Origin: JAXGRD01 sp040766105
GTDB lineage: Bacteria > Bacillota > Clostridia > Peptostreptococcales > Anaerovoracaceae
Reading direction: 5' to 3'
Assembly: GCA_040766105.1 (NCBI GenBank)
Contig: JAXGRD010000003.1
Span: 62,001-126,000 of the forward strand
DNA length: 64,000 nucleotides
Numbering within the stretch: position 1 is the first letter of the stretch; each line of letters starts with the position of its first letter. Both the position numbers and the translations under genes were made by a program. The notes beneath the pieces were generated by a model. It worked only from the letters and a program-made list of their open reading frames with translations, was not told the origin of the DNA and did not search any database. Positions 1 to 8,193 of this stretch are shown in pieces.

Positions 1-449
1 TAGACGCCCCCGCCGGGAGAATCGACGAAGAGAAGTATGCCCTTGTTGGAATCGTTTTCCATCGCTGCATCAATGCTGTCCAAGGTAAATTGATGGTCAT
101 AAGTTGTGGATTGCAACAGACCTCCCTCTGCGGAAGTAATGGTTCCCTCCACTGAAATCACGGACACATGAGAATCCGTCAAGTTCTCTTCCACTAGCCC
201 CGGAGTACCGCCGGAACCGGTTCCCGGCAAGGCTCCCTGACCCAAGGTATTCTTCACCATCACATTGCAGCTGACACCTAAGATAATCAACCCGAGAAGA
301 ATAGCCCCCAGAATGATCAGCGGTTTCTTTAGACCTCCGGAAGGCCTTCCACCTGAGGGACCGCTGCCGTAGGTATTTCCGCTCCCCGCTGTATCGTAGT
401 AGCGAACACCGTTGTCATCCGGCCCGGTAAATCTTTCACCATTATTCAT
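1..449 (-). CDS. sppA: Signal peptide peptidase SppA-type serine protease (5' part only, runs off the window)
   Basis: I read this on the minus strand from an ATG at 449, preceded by the ribosome site GAGGAGG. It stays open for 149 codons to the window edge, so the catalytic half is missing. The first 40 residues are Gly/Ser/Asn-rich and cytoplasmic. Residues about 43-61 form one membrane segment. The sequence then enters the S49 peptidase fold and reaches DSPGGG, the conserved glycine motif of SppA proteases. Family members are membrane-anchored and degrade leftover signal peptides or act in envelope stress. The IS110 element lies just upstream and may have altered its promoter region. The SppA assignment is fairly sure from the architecture, but the Ser/Lys dyad is out of view. 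Confidence 0.8.
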   Translation of the reverse strand, partial: MNNGERFTGPDDNGVRYYDTAGSGNTYGSGPSGGRPSGGLKKPLIILGAILLGLIILGVSCNVMVKNTLGQGALPGTGSGGTPGLVEENLTDSHVSVISVEGTITSAEGGLLQSTTYDHQFTLDSIDAAMENDSNKGILLFVDSPGGGV

Positions 450-478
450 ACGTTTCCTCCTCGTATAATATGTTCCAC

Positions 479-507
479 GGACATATTTCTTTTCATTAAA
501 TATGTCC
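479..507. promoter_or_regulatory. Perfect 10-bp inverted repeat upstream of sppA
   Basis: GGACATATTT (479-488) and AAATATGTCC (498-507) are perfect inverted copies around a 9-nt spacer, 30-58 bp before the sppA start. No U-run follows on either strand, so it is not a simple terminator. It could be an operator for sppA or part of the end of the neighbouring IS110 element. Confidence 0.5.
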
Positions 508-799
508 AACGATAACTTATTCAATATTGGATATCCTGATGGTAAAATGTCTCTAGCAGACAATTTACAAAGGTACGTCTTGCTCCTCCTTACAGCACAT
601 TTTGTGACTGCTTAAAAAGCTTTACGCCTGACATTGATTTCTATTCTGCTTACACAGATGTTTCATCCTTCGGGGGAGACCTTCCAGCAATATGTCTCCG
701 GAAGTGAATGCTAATTATGCGAGGTTTCAGTCAGAATCAATGCTCAGGATAATCCTTTGTTGATGTCTCCATCCTTACCCGGAAAGGAGGTGATTTTGG
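508..799 (+). other. Long 5' non-coding end of the IS110-family element; candidate bridge-RNA region
   Basis: About 290 bp between the sppA leader and the transposase start hold no credible gene. IS110-group elements have a long 5' non-coding end that can encode the bridge RNA guiding their recombinase. A stem-loop fits this: GGAGAC (675-680) pairs with GTCTCC (694-699), and CTTC (668-671) pairs with GAAG (701-704), around a 13-nt loop. The exact left boundary of the element is not visible because this family lacks terminal inverted repeats. Confidence 0.4.
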
Positions 800-2080
800 A
801 TGAAGAACTTAAATGTTCTTTCTACTCTGTTTGTTGGTATTGACGTGAGTTCCAAGACCAACGTTTGCACGGGCATGGATTTCAACGCCAATGTTTTGTT
901 TGAGCTGAATGTTCCTAACAATCAGGTTGGTGCAGATACACTTAAAAGCAAATTGCTTGAGCTGATTCAAAAGCATCATTTTGAATCAACAGTTGTCGCC
1001 TTGGAATCCACTTCTTTTTATGGACTGCATATATCCAACTTTCTATCTTCCAATGAAGAGCTGCTCCCTCACCGTGTGTATGTTCATCCCTTAAACCCTA
1101 AGGTGATCAGCAACTATAGAAAGTCCTTCATCGGTCTTGGAAAAACGGATCCTATTGACGCATACATCATCGCAGACTTTGCAAGAGTTGGTCGTCTTAC
1201 CACAGAACCCTGGAAGGGTCCTCAATATCTTGCTCTGCAAAGACTTACCAGACATCGGTTGCATCTTGTAGAGTGTATGACACGCGAGAAAACATATATG
1301 GTTTCTAATATCTTTCTCAAGTTCTCCGAACTTGCTGTTCTAAAAGATGTTAATCACCCGTTTTCAAGCAATCACACCGCAACTGCAGAAGCTATTCTTA
1401 CGGAAATGCTTAGCCTTGAAGATCTCTCCAATCTTTCTTCTGAAGAATTGATTGACTTCGTCTGCAAACATAGCAAAAATCGTTTTGACGATCCTGCCAA
1501 GGTTTGCAAATTGCTCCAAAAGGCTGCTCGAGACTCCTATCGCTTGGACAAGACTCTTTATGAACCGCTTACGATTTCCATTGCTTCTTCCTACAATTGC
1601 ATTAGTGCATATGAGCAAGAAATCAAAACAATCAACAAGGCAATCGAGAAGACCTTAAAGGGTCTGTCTCCGGATGCATTTACAGTGTTGCAATCCATCC
1701 CCGGTATCGGCCCCGTATTTGCTTCCGGCATACTCGCAGAAATTGGCGATATACATGCCTTCCATTCAGCGGACGCATTGGCAAAATATGCGGGCATCTA
1801 CTGGAACAGAAACCAATCCGGCGATTATGAAGCAGACGATACGCACATGTCGAAAGCCGGAAACAAGTATCTGCGATATTATCTGATTGAAGCAACCGAC
1901 AGTATTAGACGACACGAGCCTACCTTTGCAGCTTACTACCGAAAGAAGTTTGATGAATCAAAGACGCATCAGCACAAAAGAGCACTCGCACTCACGTCTC
2001 GTAAGACGATTCGGCTGATTTACGGTTTGCTGGACCGGAATCAGCTTTACTCTGCAAACAGAGTATCTGTAACTTCATAA
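800..2080 (+). CDS. IS110-family DEDD recombinase (transposase)
   Basis: This 426-aa protein starts at an ATG with ribosome site AAAGGAGGTG. The N-terminal RuvC-like domain carries GID (D15), an ALES glutamate (E69) and TDPIDAY (D117, D120), the DEDD acidic set of the family. The C-terminal Transposase_20 domain (about residues 290-400) has the helix-hairpin-helix-like IPGIGP and the GNKYLR segment near the family's conserved serine region. It looks full length and undamaged, so the element may be active. Known family members excise as circles and insert without target duplication, guided by a structured RNA from the element end. Family assignment is firm; activity is inferred. Confidence 0.93.
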   Translation: MKNLNVLSTLFVGIDVSSKTNVCTGMDFNANVLFELNVPNNQVGADTLKSKLLELIQKHHFESTVVALESTSFYGLHISNFLSSNEELLPHRVYVHPLNPKVISNYRKSFIGLGKTDPIDAYIIADFARVGRLTTEPWKGPQYLALQRLTRHRLHLVECMTREKTYMVSNIFLKFSELAVLKDVNHPFSSNHTATAEAILTEMLSLEDLSNLSSEELIDFVCKHSKNRFDDPAKVCKLLQKAARDSYRLDKTLYEPLTISIASSYNCISAYEQEIKTINKAIEKTLKGLSPDAFTVLQSIPGIGPVFASGILAEIGDIHAFHSADALAKYAGIYWNRNQSGDYEADDTHMSKAGNKYLRYYLIEATDSIRRHEPTFAAYYRKKFDESKTHQHKRALALTSRKTIRLIYGLLDRNQLYSANRVSVTS

Positions 2081-2122
2081 TTTCCTTTCCAAATTTTGAA
2101 GTGTTTTTCAAAGTTCAGTTTT

Positions 2123-2145
2123 GCGTGCGATGAAACACGCTTTTT
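2123..2145 (+). terminator. Short hairpin with U-run after the IS110 transposase
   Basis: GCGTG and CACGC flank an 8-nt loop and are followed by TTTTT. The stem is only 5 bp, so it is weak. It lies 43 bp after the transposase stop. Confidence 0.4.
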
Positions 2146-2194
2146 ATTTGCAATTAATAGCAAAGTTACTATTGACTATTTACCAGATTGCTTT

Positions 2195-3211
2195 TTACCA
2201 AATTCCCATGATATGCTGCATCCACAAACTCATCACAGCAATGAGTATCCAGCAGCAAAGGCCCATCAAAATGGGCTTTCCACCTGATTTCAATAACTTT
2301 ACAATATCCGTTCCCAGTCCAATGGCGGCCATTGCCATAACAATGCAGAACTTGGATACTTCCTTTAACCCACCCGTCACTTGGGGGGGGAGATCAAACA
2401 CAGTCGTCAGAGCCGCGGCTAGCAAAAACAAAAGAATGAAATAGGGGAATATCTTCCTCATTTGGAAGCCCTCTCCTGATGCCCTTTGTTTCCGCCCCGT
2501 ATAGATGGCCAACACCAATGTGATGGGGATGATTGCCAACGTCCTAACCAGTTTGACGATGGTTGCCTCACCCAGAGTGTGGCTACCGTGAAGTCCGTCC
2601 CATGCTGTGGCAGCCGCCGTAACAGATGAAGTATCGTTGACGGCAGTTCCTGCAAATATGCCGAAACCTTCATTGCTTAGGCCCAAGGCACCCCCAAGTA
2701 GGGGGAAGATAACGGCTGCGATGACGTTAAAAAGAAAAATCACCGATATGGATTGTGCAATCTCTTCGTCCTTTGCTCCTATCACCGGTGCTGCGGCCGC
2801 AATGGCAGAACCACCGCAGATGGAAGATCCCACACCGATAAGGACGGAAATATTGCTGTTCATCTTCATGGCCTTGTACAGGATAAAAGCCACCAGCAAG
2901 GCCGTGGTGATGGTCACGAGGATAATGGGCAGAGATTGCTTTCCCTTAAATAATATGTCGGCGAAGTTCAGTCCAAAACCCAACAGCACAACTGCCAGCT
3001 GAAGGATCTTTTTAGCCGTAAAAGTCGTCCCCTTTCGAAAGGAATCCTGCTTCTTCCAAAAAAAAGTGATGATCATGCCCAAGAATATGGAAAAAACCGG
3101 TCCCCCTACTACCGGCACCGCCTTCCCCAGCAACCAAGCAGGAAGGGCGATAGCCGCGCAAAGCAGGATGCCCGGTATTCTATCTTTCCAAATGTTTATC
3201 CCTTTTTCCAA
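2195..3211 (-). CDS. YeiH/UPF0324-family membrane protein
   Basis: A polytopic membrane protein of about 338 aa with around ten hydrophobic segments. It has family motifs such as GVGSSICGGSAI and GTAVNDTSSV. Homologues (YeiH, putative sulfate-exporter-like family) have no firmly shown substrate. I favour a TTG start at 3211: GAGGAGG lies 6 nt before it, and the preceding DUF2007 gene stops one base earlier. The open frame itself extends to 3268 through a GTG and an internal ATG, both with poor ribosome sites. It is the last gene of the long minus-strand string. The IS110 element lies directly downstream and no clear terminator remains. Confidence 0.85.
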   Translation of the reverse strand: MEKGINIWKDRIPGILLCAAIALPAWLLGKAVPVVGGPVFSIFLGMIITFFWKKQDSFRKGTTFTAKKILQLAVVLLGFGLNFADILFKGKQSLPIILVTITTALLVAFILYKAMKMNSNISVLIGVGSSICGGSAIAAAAPVIGAKDEEIAQSISVIFLFNVIAAVIFPLLGGALGLSNEGFGIFAGTAVNDTSSVTAAATAWDGLHGSHTLGEATIVKLVRTLAIIPITLVLAIYTGRKQRASGEGFQMRKIFPYFILLFLLAAALTTVFDLPPQVTGGLKEVSKFCIVMAMAAIGLGTDIVKLLKSGGKPILMGLCCWILIAVMSLWMQHIMGIW

Positions 3212-3212
3212 G

Positions 3213-3476
3213 TCATGCCTCCTCAAAGTCATCTTCAATGGGGATAGGCACGATGACTTCTCTTGCACGTTCCAGAGTTTCCTCCCGTACGTACAGCTCT
3301 ATTTCCTGGGTGGTGTTCCCACCCATGGTTATTTCCATGAAGTTGCTGGCACCTTTGTACTTCTTGATACTGGGGATTCCCTCCGACTCCAGCTTGGAGG
3401 TCAAAATATCAGCCTCCAAACTATTAGAAACGGTGCACAAATACGTACCCTCTCTCCATTCCTTCTTCTTATCCAT
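3213..3476 (-). CDS. Small DUF2007-like protein
   Basis: An 87-aa soluble protein starting 4 bases after the thrS stop; the ribosome site (GGCGG) lies inside thrS. The core, about residues 10-75, resembles the DUF2007 'putative signal transducing protein' fold: a short strand (YLCTVSN), a helix (LEADILTSKLES), the G-I-P turn and a closing helix. These domains occur in small proteins of unknown role. The acidic tail (EDDFEEA) is variable. It is probably co-translated with thrS and yeiH. Function is unknown and family assignment is moderate. Confidence 0.6.
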   Translation of the reverse strand: MDKKKEWREGTYLCTVSNSLEADILTSKLESEGIPSIKKYKGASNFMEITMGGNTTQEIELYVREETLERAREVIVPIPIEDDFEEA

Positions 3477-3480
3477 CCCT

Positions 3481-5226
3481 TTAAACCGCCTTTTCCGCAA
3501 TTTCCTCCAGAAGCTTTTGTGCAAAGTCCTCTACGGTCATCTCGGGGATTTCTCCCACCTTGCTGGAGCGGAGTGAAAGGGTTCCGGCTTCCATTTCTCG
3601 TTGGCCGATTACACCGATATAGGATGCCCGCTCGTTTCGCGCTTCCCGCAGCTTGTAACCAATTTTTTCGTTTCGGATGTCCACTTCCACGCGAATTCCT
3701 TTTTCCGTCAGTTCCTTCTCCACCTGTAGAGCGTAATCCGAAAACTTTTCCGTTACGGTCAATAGCTTCACCTGCACGGGAGCCAGCCACAAGGGGAATT
3801 TGCCCGCAAAGTGCTCTGTGAGAATGCCGATGAATCGTTCGATGGATCCGAAGATGACTCGGTGTATCATAATTGGTTTATGCTTCTCACCGTCGGGACC
3901 AACATAATTGATATCGAACCGCTGGGGCATCTGGAAGTCCAGCTGTATGGTTCCACACTGCCAGGTTCTGCCGAGGGAGTCCTCCAGTTGGAAGTCCAAC
4001 TTCGGTCCGTAGAAAGCACCGTCCCCTTCGTTTAGGGTGAGGGAAATACCCAATTCTTCCGCTGATTGGCGAAGAATTTCTTCCGCTTCGTCCCAATCTT
4101 CCTTGCTACCCATGGAATCCTCGGGGCGAGTGGAAAGCTCAATATGATATTTGAATCCAAAGAGCTTATATACGCTGTCGATAAATTCAATGACGCCTTT
4201 GATTTCTTCCTTCATCTGCTCCGGGAGCATAAAGATATGTGCATCATCCTGAGTAAATGTCCTGACCCTCATGAGACCGTGAAGAGCACCGGATAGTTCG
4301 TGTCGGTGCACCTGACCCAGTTCGCACATGCGAATGGGGAAATCCCTGTAGGAATGGGGCTTCCTGCTGTATGTAAGCATGGCACCGGGACAGTTCATTG
4401 GCTTAATGGCAAAATCCCCTTCATCTATTTTGGTGAAGTACATGTTGTCCTTATAGTGGCCCCAGTGACCGGAAGTATGCCAGATCTCCTCGTTGAGGAT
4501 GAGGGGTGTCTTGATTTCCTCATAGCCCCTCTTTCTGTGCTCTTCCCTCCAAAAGCTCTCCAATTCATTTCGGATGACCATTCCCTTCGGCAGGAAGAAA
4601 GGAAAGCCCGGACCCTCATCAAATATGGAAAACAAATCCATTTCCTTGCCGATCTTTCGATGGTCTCTCTTCTTCGCCTCTTCGATTTTTGCGAGATACT
4701 CGTCCAACTCTTCCTGGCTGGGAAAGCAGGTTCCATATATCCTCTGGAGCATCTTCCTGTCGGAATCGCCTCTCCAATATGCCCCCGCCACACTGGTCAG
4801 CTTCAGAGCCTTGATTTGGCTGGTCTTGTCCATATGGGGACCGGCACAAAGGTCGGTAAAATCTCCCTGCTTATAGAAGGATATGATTTCCCCTTCGGGA
4901 AGATCGTTGATCAGCTCGACCTTGTAGTCTTCTCCCTGTTCCTTTTCAAAGGCGATGGCTTCTTCTCTGGGCAACTCAAATCTTTCCAAGGGGAGACCGC
5001 TTTTCACAATTCGCTTCATCTCCTTTTCAATCTTTTTCAGATCCTCTTCGGTAAACTTGTGCTCCAAGTCAAAATCGTAGTAAAAACCACTGTCAATCGC
5101 CGGCCCGATTGCCAGCTTCGCCTCCGGCCACAGATGCTTCACCGCTTGGGCCAAAATATGTGATGCCGTATGACGATACCGCAGCTTCGTTTCTTCGTCG
5201 TTAAAGTTAATAATTTCCTTTGCCAT
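3481..5226 (-). CDS. thrS: Threonine-tRNA ligase lacking the N-terminal TGS domain
   Basis: Charges tRNA-Thr with threonine. At 581 aa it is about 60 residues shorter than the usual ~640. The protein begins directly at the editing domain (HTASH zinc-like motif near residue 20, later DLCAGPH), so the N-terminal TGS domain is absent. The class II catalytic core follows, including the zinc-site Cys in MNCPG, and a C-terminal anticodon-binding domain ends the protein. The ATG abuts the ddl stop (TAAATG), so the start is secure and the shortening is not an annotation slip. No T-box leader is present; expression depends on the operon. A TGS-less ThrRS occurs in some Clostridia. Confidence 0.95.
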   Translation of the reverse strand: MAKEIINFNDEETKLRYRHTASHILAQAVKHLWPEAKLAIGPAIDSGFYYDFDLEHKFTEEDLKKIEKEMKRIVKSGLPLERFELPREEAIAFEKEQGEDYKVELINDLPEGEIISFYKQGDFTDLCAGPHMDKTSQIKALKLTSVAGAYWRGDSDRKMLQRIYGTCFPSQEELDEYLAKIEEAKKRDHRKIGKEMDLFSIFDEGPGFPFFLPKGMVIRNELESFWREEHRKRGYEEIKTPLILNEEIWHTSGHWGHYKDNMYFTKIDEGDFAIKPMNCPGAMLTYSRKPHSYRDFPIRMCELGQVHRHELSGALHGLMRVRTFTQDDAHIFMLPEQMKEEIKGVIEFIDSVYKLFGFKYHIELSTRPEDSMGSKEDWDEAEEILRQSAEELGISLTLNEGDGAFYGPKLDFQLEDSLGRTWQCGTIQLDFQMPQRFDINYVGPDGEKHKPIMIHRVIFGSIERFIGILTEHFAGKFPLWLAPVQVKLLTVTEKFSDYALQVEKELTEKGIRVEVDIRNEKIGYKLREARNERASYIGVIGQREMEAGTLSLRSSKVGEIPEMTVEDFAQKLLEEIAEKAV

Positions 5227-6288
5227 TTATTCTTCCTCCATGGCAAGCTCTAAAAGCCTGTCGATTAATTCCGTGTAGTCTATGCCGGCAGCTTCCCACA
5301 TTTTGGGGTACATGCTGATATCCGTAAACCCGGGCATGGTGTTGATTTCGTTAAATACCACTTCTCCATCTTCTGTAAAAAAGAAGTCGACCCTAGCCAG
5401 TCCTCTACATCCTAAGGTCTTGTAGATTACCAAAGCAGCGTCTTTCATTTCACATTCCTTGGTGGGAGGTAGGTTGGACACAATCTCCGTTCGGGAAGCG
5501 GCGCTGTGATATTTTGCTTCATAGGTGTAAAAGTCTTCCGATGAAAAAATTTCTCCTATGGGAGAGGCATGGGGTGAGCGGTTTCCAAGAACGGCAACTT
5601 CCATTTCCCGTCCAACGATTGCTTCCTCAATGAGTATCTTGTGATCTGCCAGGGCAGCCGTTTTGATGCCTTCCAAGAGCTCAGCCGCCGAATTTACCTT
5701 GGATATCCCCACTGAAGAGCCTTCCCCCGCAGGTTTCACAAAGAGGGGATACTCGCCCCGAAAGGCACGCTCAATGCGCAGAAGCTCTTCCATGGGCTGA
5801 GAAGAAAAGGTGTACCGATCAGTGATGCAATACTTTGCCTGACGGATGCCCGTGTTGCTCACCAGCAATTTGGTCACCGCCTTGTCCATGGAACAAGAGG
5901 AACTGAGTACGCCACATCCCACGTAGGGAATCCCAGATATCTCAAGGAGACCTTGGATGGTGCCGTCTTCCCCTTCCTTACCGTGAAGTACCGGGAAGAC
6001 ACAGTCTATTTTGTATTCCTTGCCTCTCAAGGTGCGCATGCCACCAAAGGTTTTGTCGGGAGAGATATAGACCTCACGATTGTTGATTCTTCGAATCCAC
6101 GTGCCGTCCTTTATTTTTTCTGCCGATGCCGCCGTCTCAATCCACTTACCTTCCTTGGTGATACCCACTGTTCTCACATTGTATTTCTCTCGATTGATGT
6201 GTTCCAATACGGAGGCTGCCGACATACAGGACACTTCGTGTTCCGATCCGCTTCCCCCGAAGAGAAGGAGGACTTCTTTTTTGCTCAT
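5227..6288 (-). CDS. ddl: D-alanine-D-alanine ligase
   Basis: An ATP-grasp enzyme (353 aa) that makes the D-Ala-D-Ala dipeptide for peptidoglycan precursors in the cytoplasm. Visible are LLFGGSGSEHEVS at the N-terminus, the KPAGEGSSVGISKV ATP-loop around residue 160 and the C-terminal NEINTMPGF metal-binding segment. I place the start at the ATG at 6288, with GGGAG 7 nt upstream, rather than at the in-frame GTG at 6300 inside the LCP gene. It follows the LCP gene by 2 bases and abuts thrS. The neighbours make it part of a wall-synthesis stretch. Confidence 0.95.
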   Translation of the reverse strand: MSKKEVLLLFGGSGSEHEVSCMSAASVLEHINREKYNVRTVGITKEGKWIETAASAEKIKDGTWIRRINNREVYISPDKTFGGMRTLRGKEYKIDCVFPVLHGKEGEDGTIQGLLEISGIPYVGCGVLSSSCSMDKAVTKLLVSNTGIRQAKYCITDRYTFSSQPMEELLRIERAFRGEYPLFVKPAGEGSSVGISKVNSAAELLEGIKTAALADHKILIEEAIVGREMEVAVLGNRSPHASPIGEIFSSEDFYTYEAKYHSAASRTEIVSNLPPTKECEMKDAALVIYKTLGCRGLARVDFFFTEDGEVVFNEINTMPGFTDISMYPKMWEAAGIDYTELIDRLLELAMEEE

Positions 6289-6290
6289 AC

Positions 6291-7529
6291 TTACTCCCAC
6301 TCTAAATAATCGTAATCGATTCCTTCCTCGCCGTAATATCCGGACTTGGATTTCACTCGTTCATTGATTTTCAGTACCGTTTCCGAAGGCTTATAGTCCT
6401 TCTGTCCAAAGGCCTGTTCATGTAGGTCGATGACATTGGATTTCAAGGTGATAGGTACATCATAGGAAACACCGTCAATCATGGCGCCTTCCCAATCTCC
6501 CGGCCAACCGATGCTCTCTCCCACCTTGTAGGAATTGATGTTCATCAACATGCCCATCATCTCGCTGGAAGACATACTGGTTTCAACCTGAGATAATCCT
6601 AGGTCTACCGCGTTGTTTAGCTCGGAGAGCTTCATGGTCTTCATCTTTTTCAAGCCTGCATCGATGACTTCACGCATTCGTCCCGCACGAGCATCGTCGC
6701 CATCCGCCATTCGCATTCTACAGAATCCCACAATCTGAATGCCGTTCAATGTTCGGTTCCCGGAAACTTCCACAGGTGTGTTTCTCATACCCAAATCTCT
6801 GGCACTTACATATATCACGCGGTTCAATTCTTCCCTGGTATCCTCATCTACATGGACCACAAAGCCACCCATGCTGTCGGTCACCTCGGCAACGGTTCGC
6901 CAGTTAAGGCGAACATAGCCTTCGATGTTCAAGTCCAAGTTGCGGTTCAACGCTCGAATCGTATTGACCGGCCCACCATATGCATGAGCGTGGGTAATTT
7001 TATCGATTCTATGATAGCCGTTTTCCTCTACATCCAAATAGGAGTCTCGATAGACGGAAATCAGCTTTACATCCTTTGTCTTTTTGTTTATGCTGACGAT
7101 AATGATACCGTCACTTCTGGCCTTGTCGTCGCTTTCGTTAATGGCGGGATTGGTATCAATACCAAGGAGAACGATGTTCTGGTAGTCCTTCAGGTCCTTT
7201 GCGACCTGAGGGTCGATATTTAGGTCTTCCTTGGAGACATCCACATGGTCCACCTTGTCCAGCTTATTCAGTAAGAAAAAATATCCTAATGTCATGCCTG
7301 CTGCGATGAGGATAATAAGGCTTACGAGAATGATGACAGCCGTTTTTTTCTTGCTGTTCTTCTTTTTCTCGGTGACCTTGGTCCTCTTCTTCCTTCCTTT
7401 CTTTTTTCCGCTTCTTCCCGATGGGGGAGTACCAAAATCCGAATCTCCTCCGCCTTCGCCGCTGAGACGTCCGCCAAATTCTTTTTCAAAATCCGCTTCA
7501 GAATAATACCCTGACTTATCTGATCTCAT
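6291..7529 (-). CDS. LytR-CpsA-Psr (LCP) family wall glycopolymer transferase
   Basis: About 412 aa. LCP enzymes attach teichoic acid or other glycopolymers from lipid carriers to peptidoglycan outside the membrane. A charged, lysine-rich cytoplasmic region (residues 1-65) precedes one membrane segment (about 66-92). The extracellular LCP domain follows, with family motifs LLGIDT, RSDGIIIVSI, SVYRDSYLD and the R-M-R arginine region (CRMRMADGDDARAGR). The ATG at 7529 has GGGAG upstream and overlaps the end of rpe by 14 nt. A Tyr/Asp/Glu-rich C-terminal tail of about 40 residues lies beyond the domain. Confidence 0.9.
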   Translation of the reverse strand: MRSDKSGYYSEADFEKEFGGRLSGEGGGDSDFGTPPSGRSGKKKGRKKRTKVTEKKKNSKKKTAVIILVSLIILIAAGMTLGYFFLLNKLDKVDHVDVSKEDLNIDPQVAKDLKDYQNIVLLGIDTNPAINESDDKARSDGIIIVSINKKTKDVKLISVYRDSYLDVEENGYHRIDKITHAHAYGGPVNTIRALNRNLDLNIEGYVRLNWRTVAEVTDSMGGFVVHVDEDTREELNRVIYVSARDLGMRNTPVEVSGNRTLNGIQIVGFCRMRMADGDDARAGRMREVIDAGLKKMKTMKLSELNNAVDLGLSQVETSMSSSEMMGMLMNINSYKVGESIGWPGDWEGAMIDGVSYDVPITLKSNVIDLHEQAFGQKDYKPSETVLKINERVKSKSGYYGEEGIDYDYLEWE

Positions 7530-8193
7530 TTTTTCTCCCTGCATCCATTATGCTTAAAAAATCTTTTGCTACCTTGGTAATGTCCTCTGACTTAAAAATC
7601 GATGAGCCTGCAACAACAATATCCGTGCCTGCCTCCAGTACCTCACTGAGGTTGGAAAGGGTCACGCCGCCGTCCAACTGAATCTCAAAGTGCAGTCCTT
7701 CTTCTCTTCGTATCCGCTCCAATGCTCTGACTTTTTCCAAGGCATAGCTTATCAGTTTCTGACCCCCGAAACCCGGATTCACCGTCATAATCAACACTAG
7801 GTCCAATTTGGGAAGAATTAAATCCAACGTGTGGATAGGCGTTGCCGGATTGAGGGAAACACCCGCCTTCATTCCCAGCGCTTTAATGTGGGATACGGTT
7901 CGATCCAAATGGGTGCATGCCTCTTGATGGACGGTAATGTACTCCGTGTTGTCTGTTACAAAATCCTCCATGTGGTCATCGGGATTTTCAATCATGAGAT
8001 GCACGTCAAAGGGTAACTTTGTCTTTCCCAAAAGGCTCTTCATCACAGTGGCACCGTAGCTAATGTTCGGTACAAAGTGTCCGTCCATGACATCCACGTG
8101 AATCAGGTGTGCCCCTGCCTTCTCTATTGCATTTACTTCTTCTCCCAGCTTGGAAAAATCCGCTGACAGGATAGATGGTGCAAGTTTATTCAT
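7516..8193 (-). CDS. rpe: Ribulose-phosphate 3-epimerase
   Basis: A 225-aa TIM-barrel enzyme interconverting ribulose-5-phosphate and xylulose-5-phosphate in the pentose phosphate pathway. Recognised by LAPSILSADF at the start, HVDVMDGHFVPN with metal-binding His/Asp, MTVNPGFGGQ and the final QLDGGV/VAGSSIF phosphate-binding loops. The start overlaps the rsgA stop by 8 nt. Placement after rsgA and prkC is common in Firmicutes. Confidence 0.96.
   Translation of the reverse strand: MNKLAPSILSADFSKLGEEVNAIEKAGAHLIHVDVMDGHFVPNISYGATVMKSLLGKTKLPFDVHLMIENPDDHMEDFVTDNTEYITVHQEACTHLDRTVSHIKALGMKAGVSLNPATPIHTLDLILPKLDLVLIMTVNPGFGGQKLISYALEKVRALERIRREEGLHFEIQLDGGVTLSNLSEVLEAGTDIVVAGSSIFKSEDITKVAKDFLSIMDAGRKNEIR

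Larger units (their letters stand above)
508..2150 (+). mobile_element. IS110-family insertion sequence (approximate limits)
   Basis: A single DEDD-type recombinase gene sits between sppA and yeiH, which point away from it and towards it respectively on the minus strand. The element has a long 5' flank and a short 3' flank (about 115 bp to yeiH), the layout expected of the IS110 group rather than IS1111. Ends are estimates. Defining them needs an empty-site comparison or a second copy. Confidence 0.6.

Noticed and set aside
3066..3821. Long plus-strand frame antisense to yeiH and thrS
   Set aside because: It is a shadow of strongly recognisable minus-strand genes, with no ribosome site or family resemblance.
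5227..5300. Search for a T-box leader before thrS
   Set aside because: thrS abuts ddl with no intergenic space, so no leader exists.
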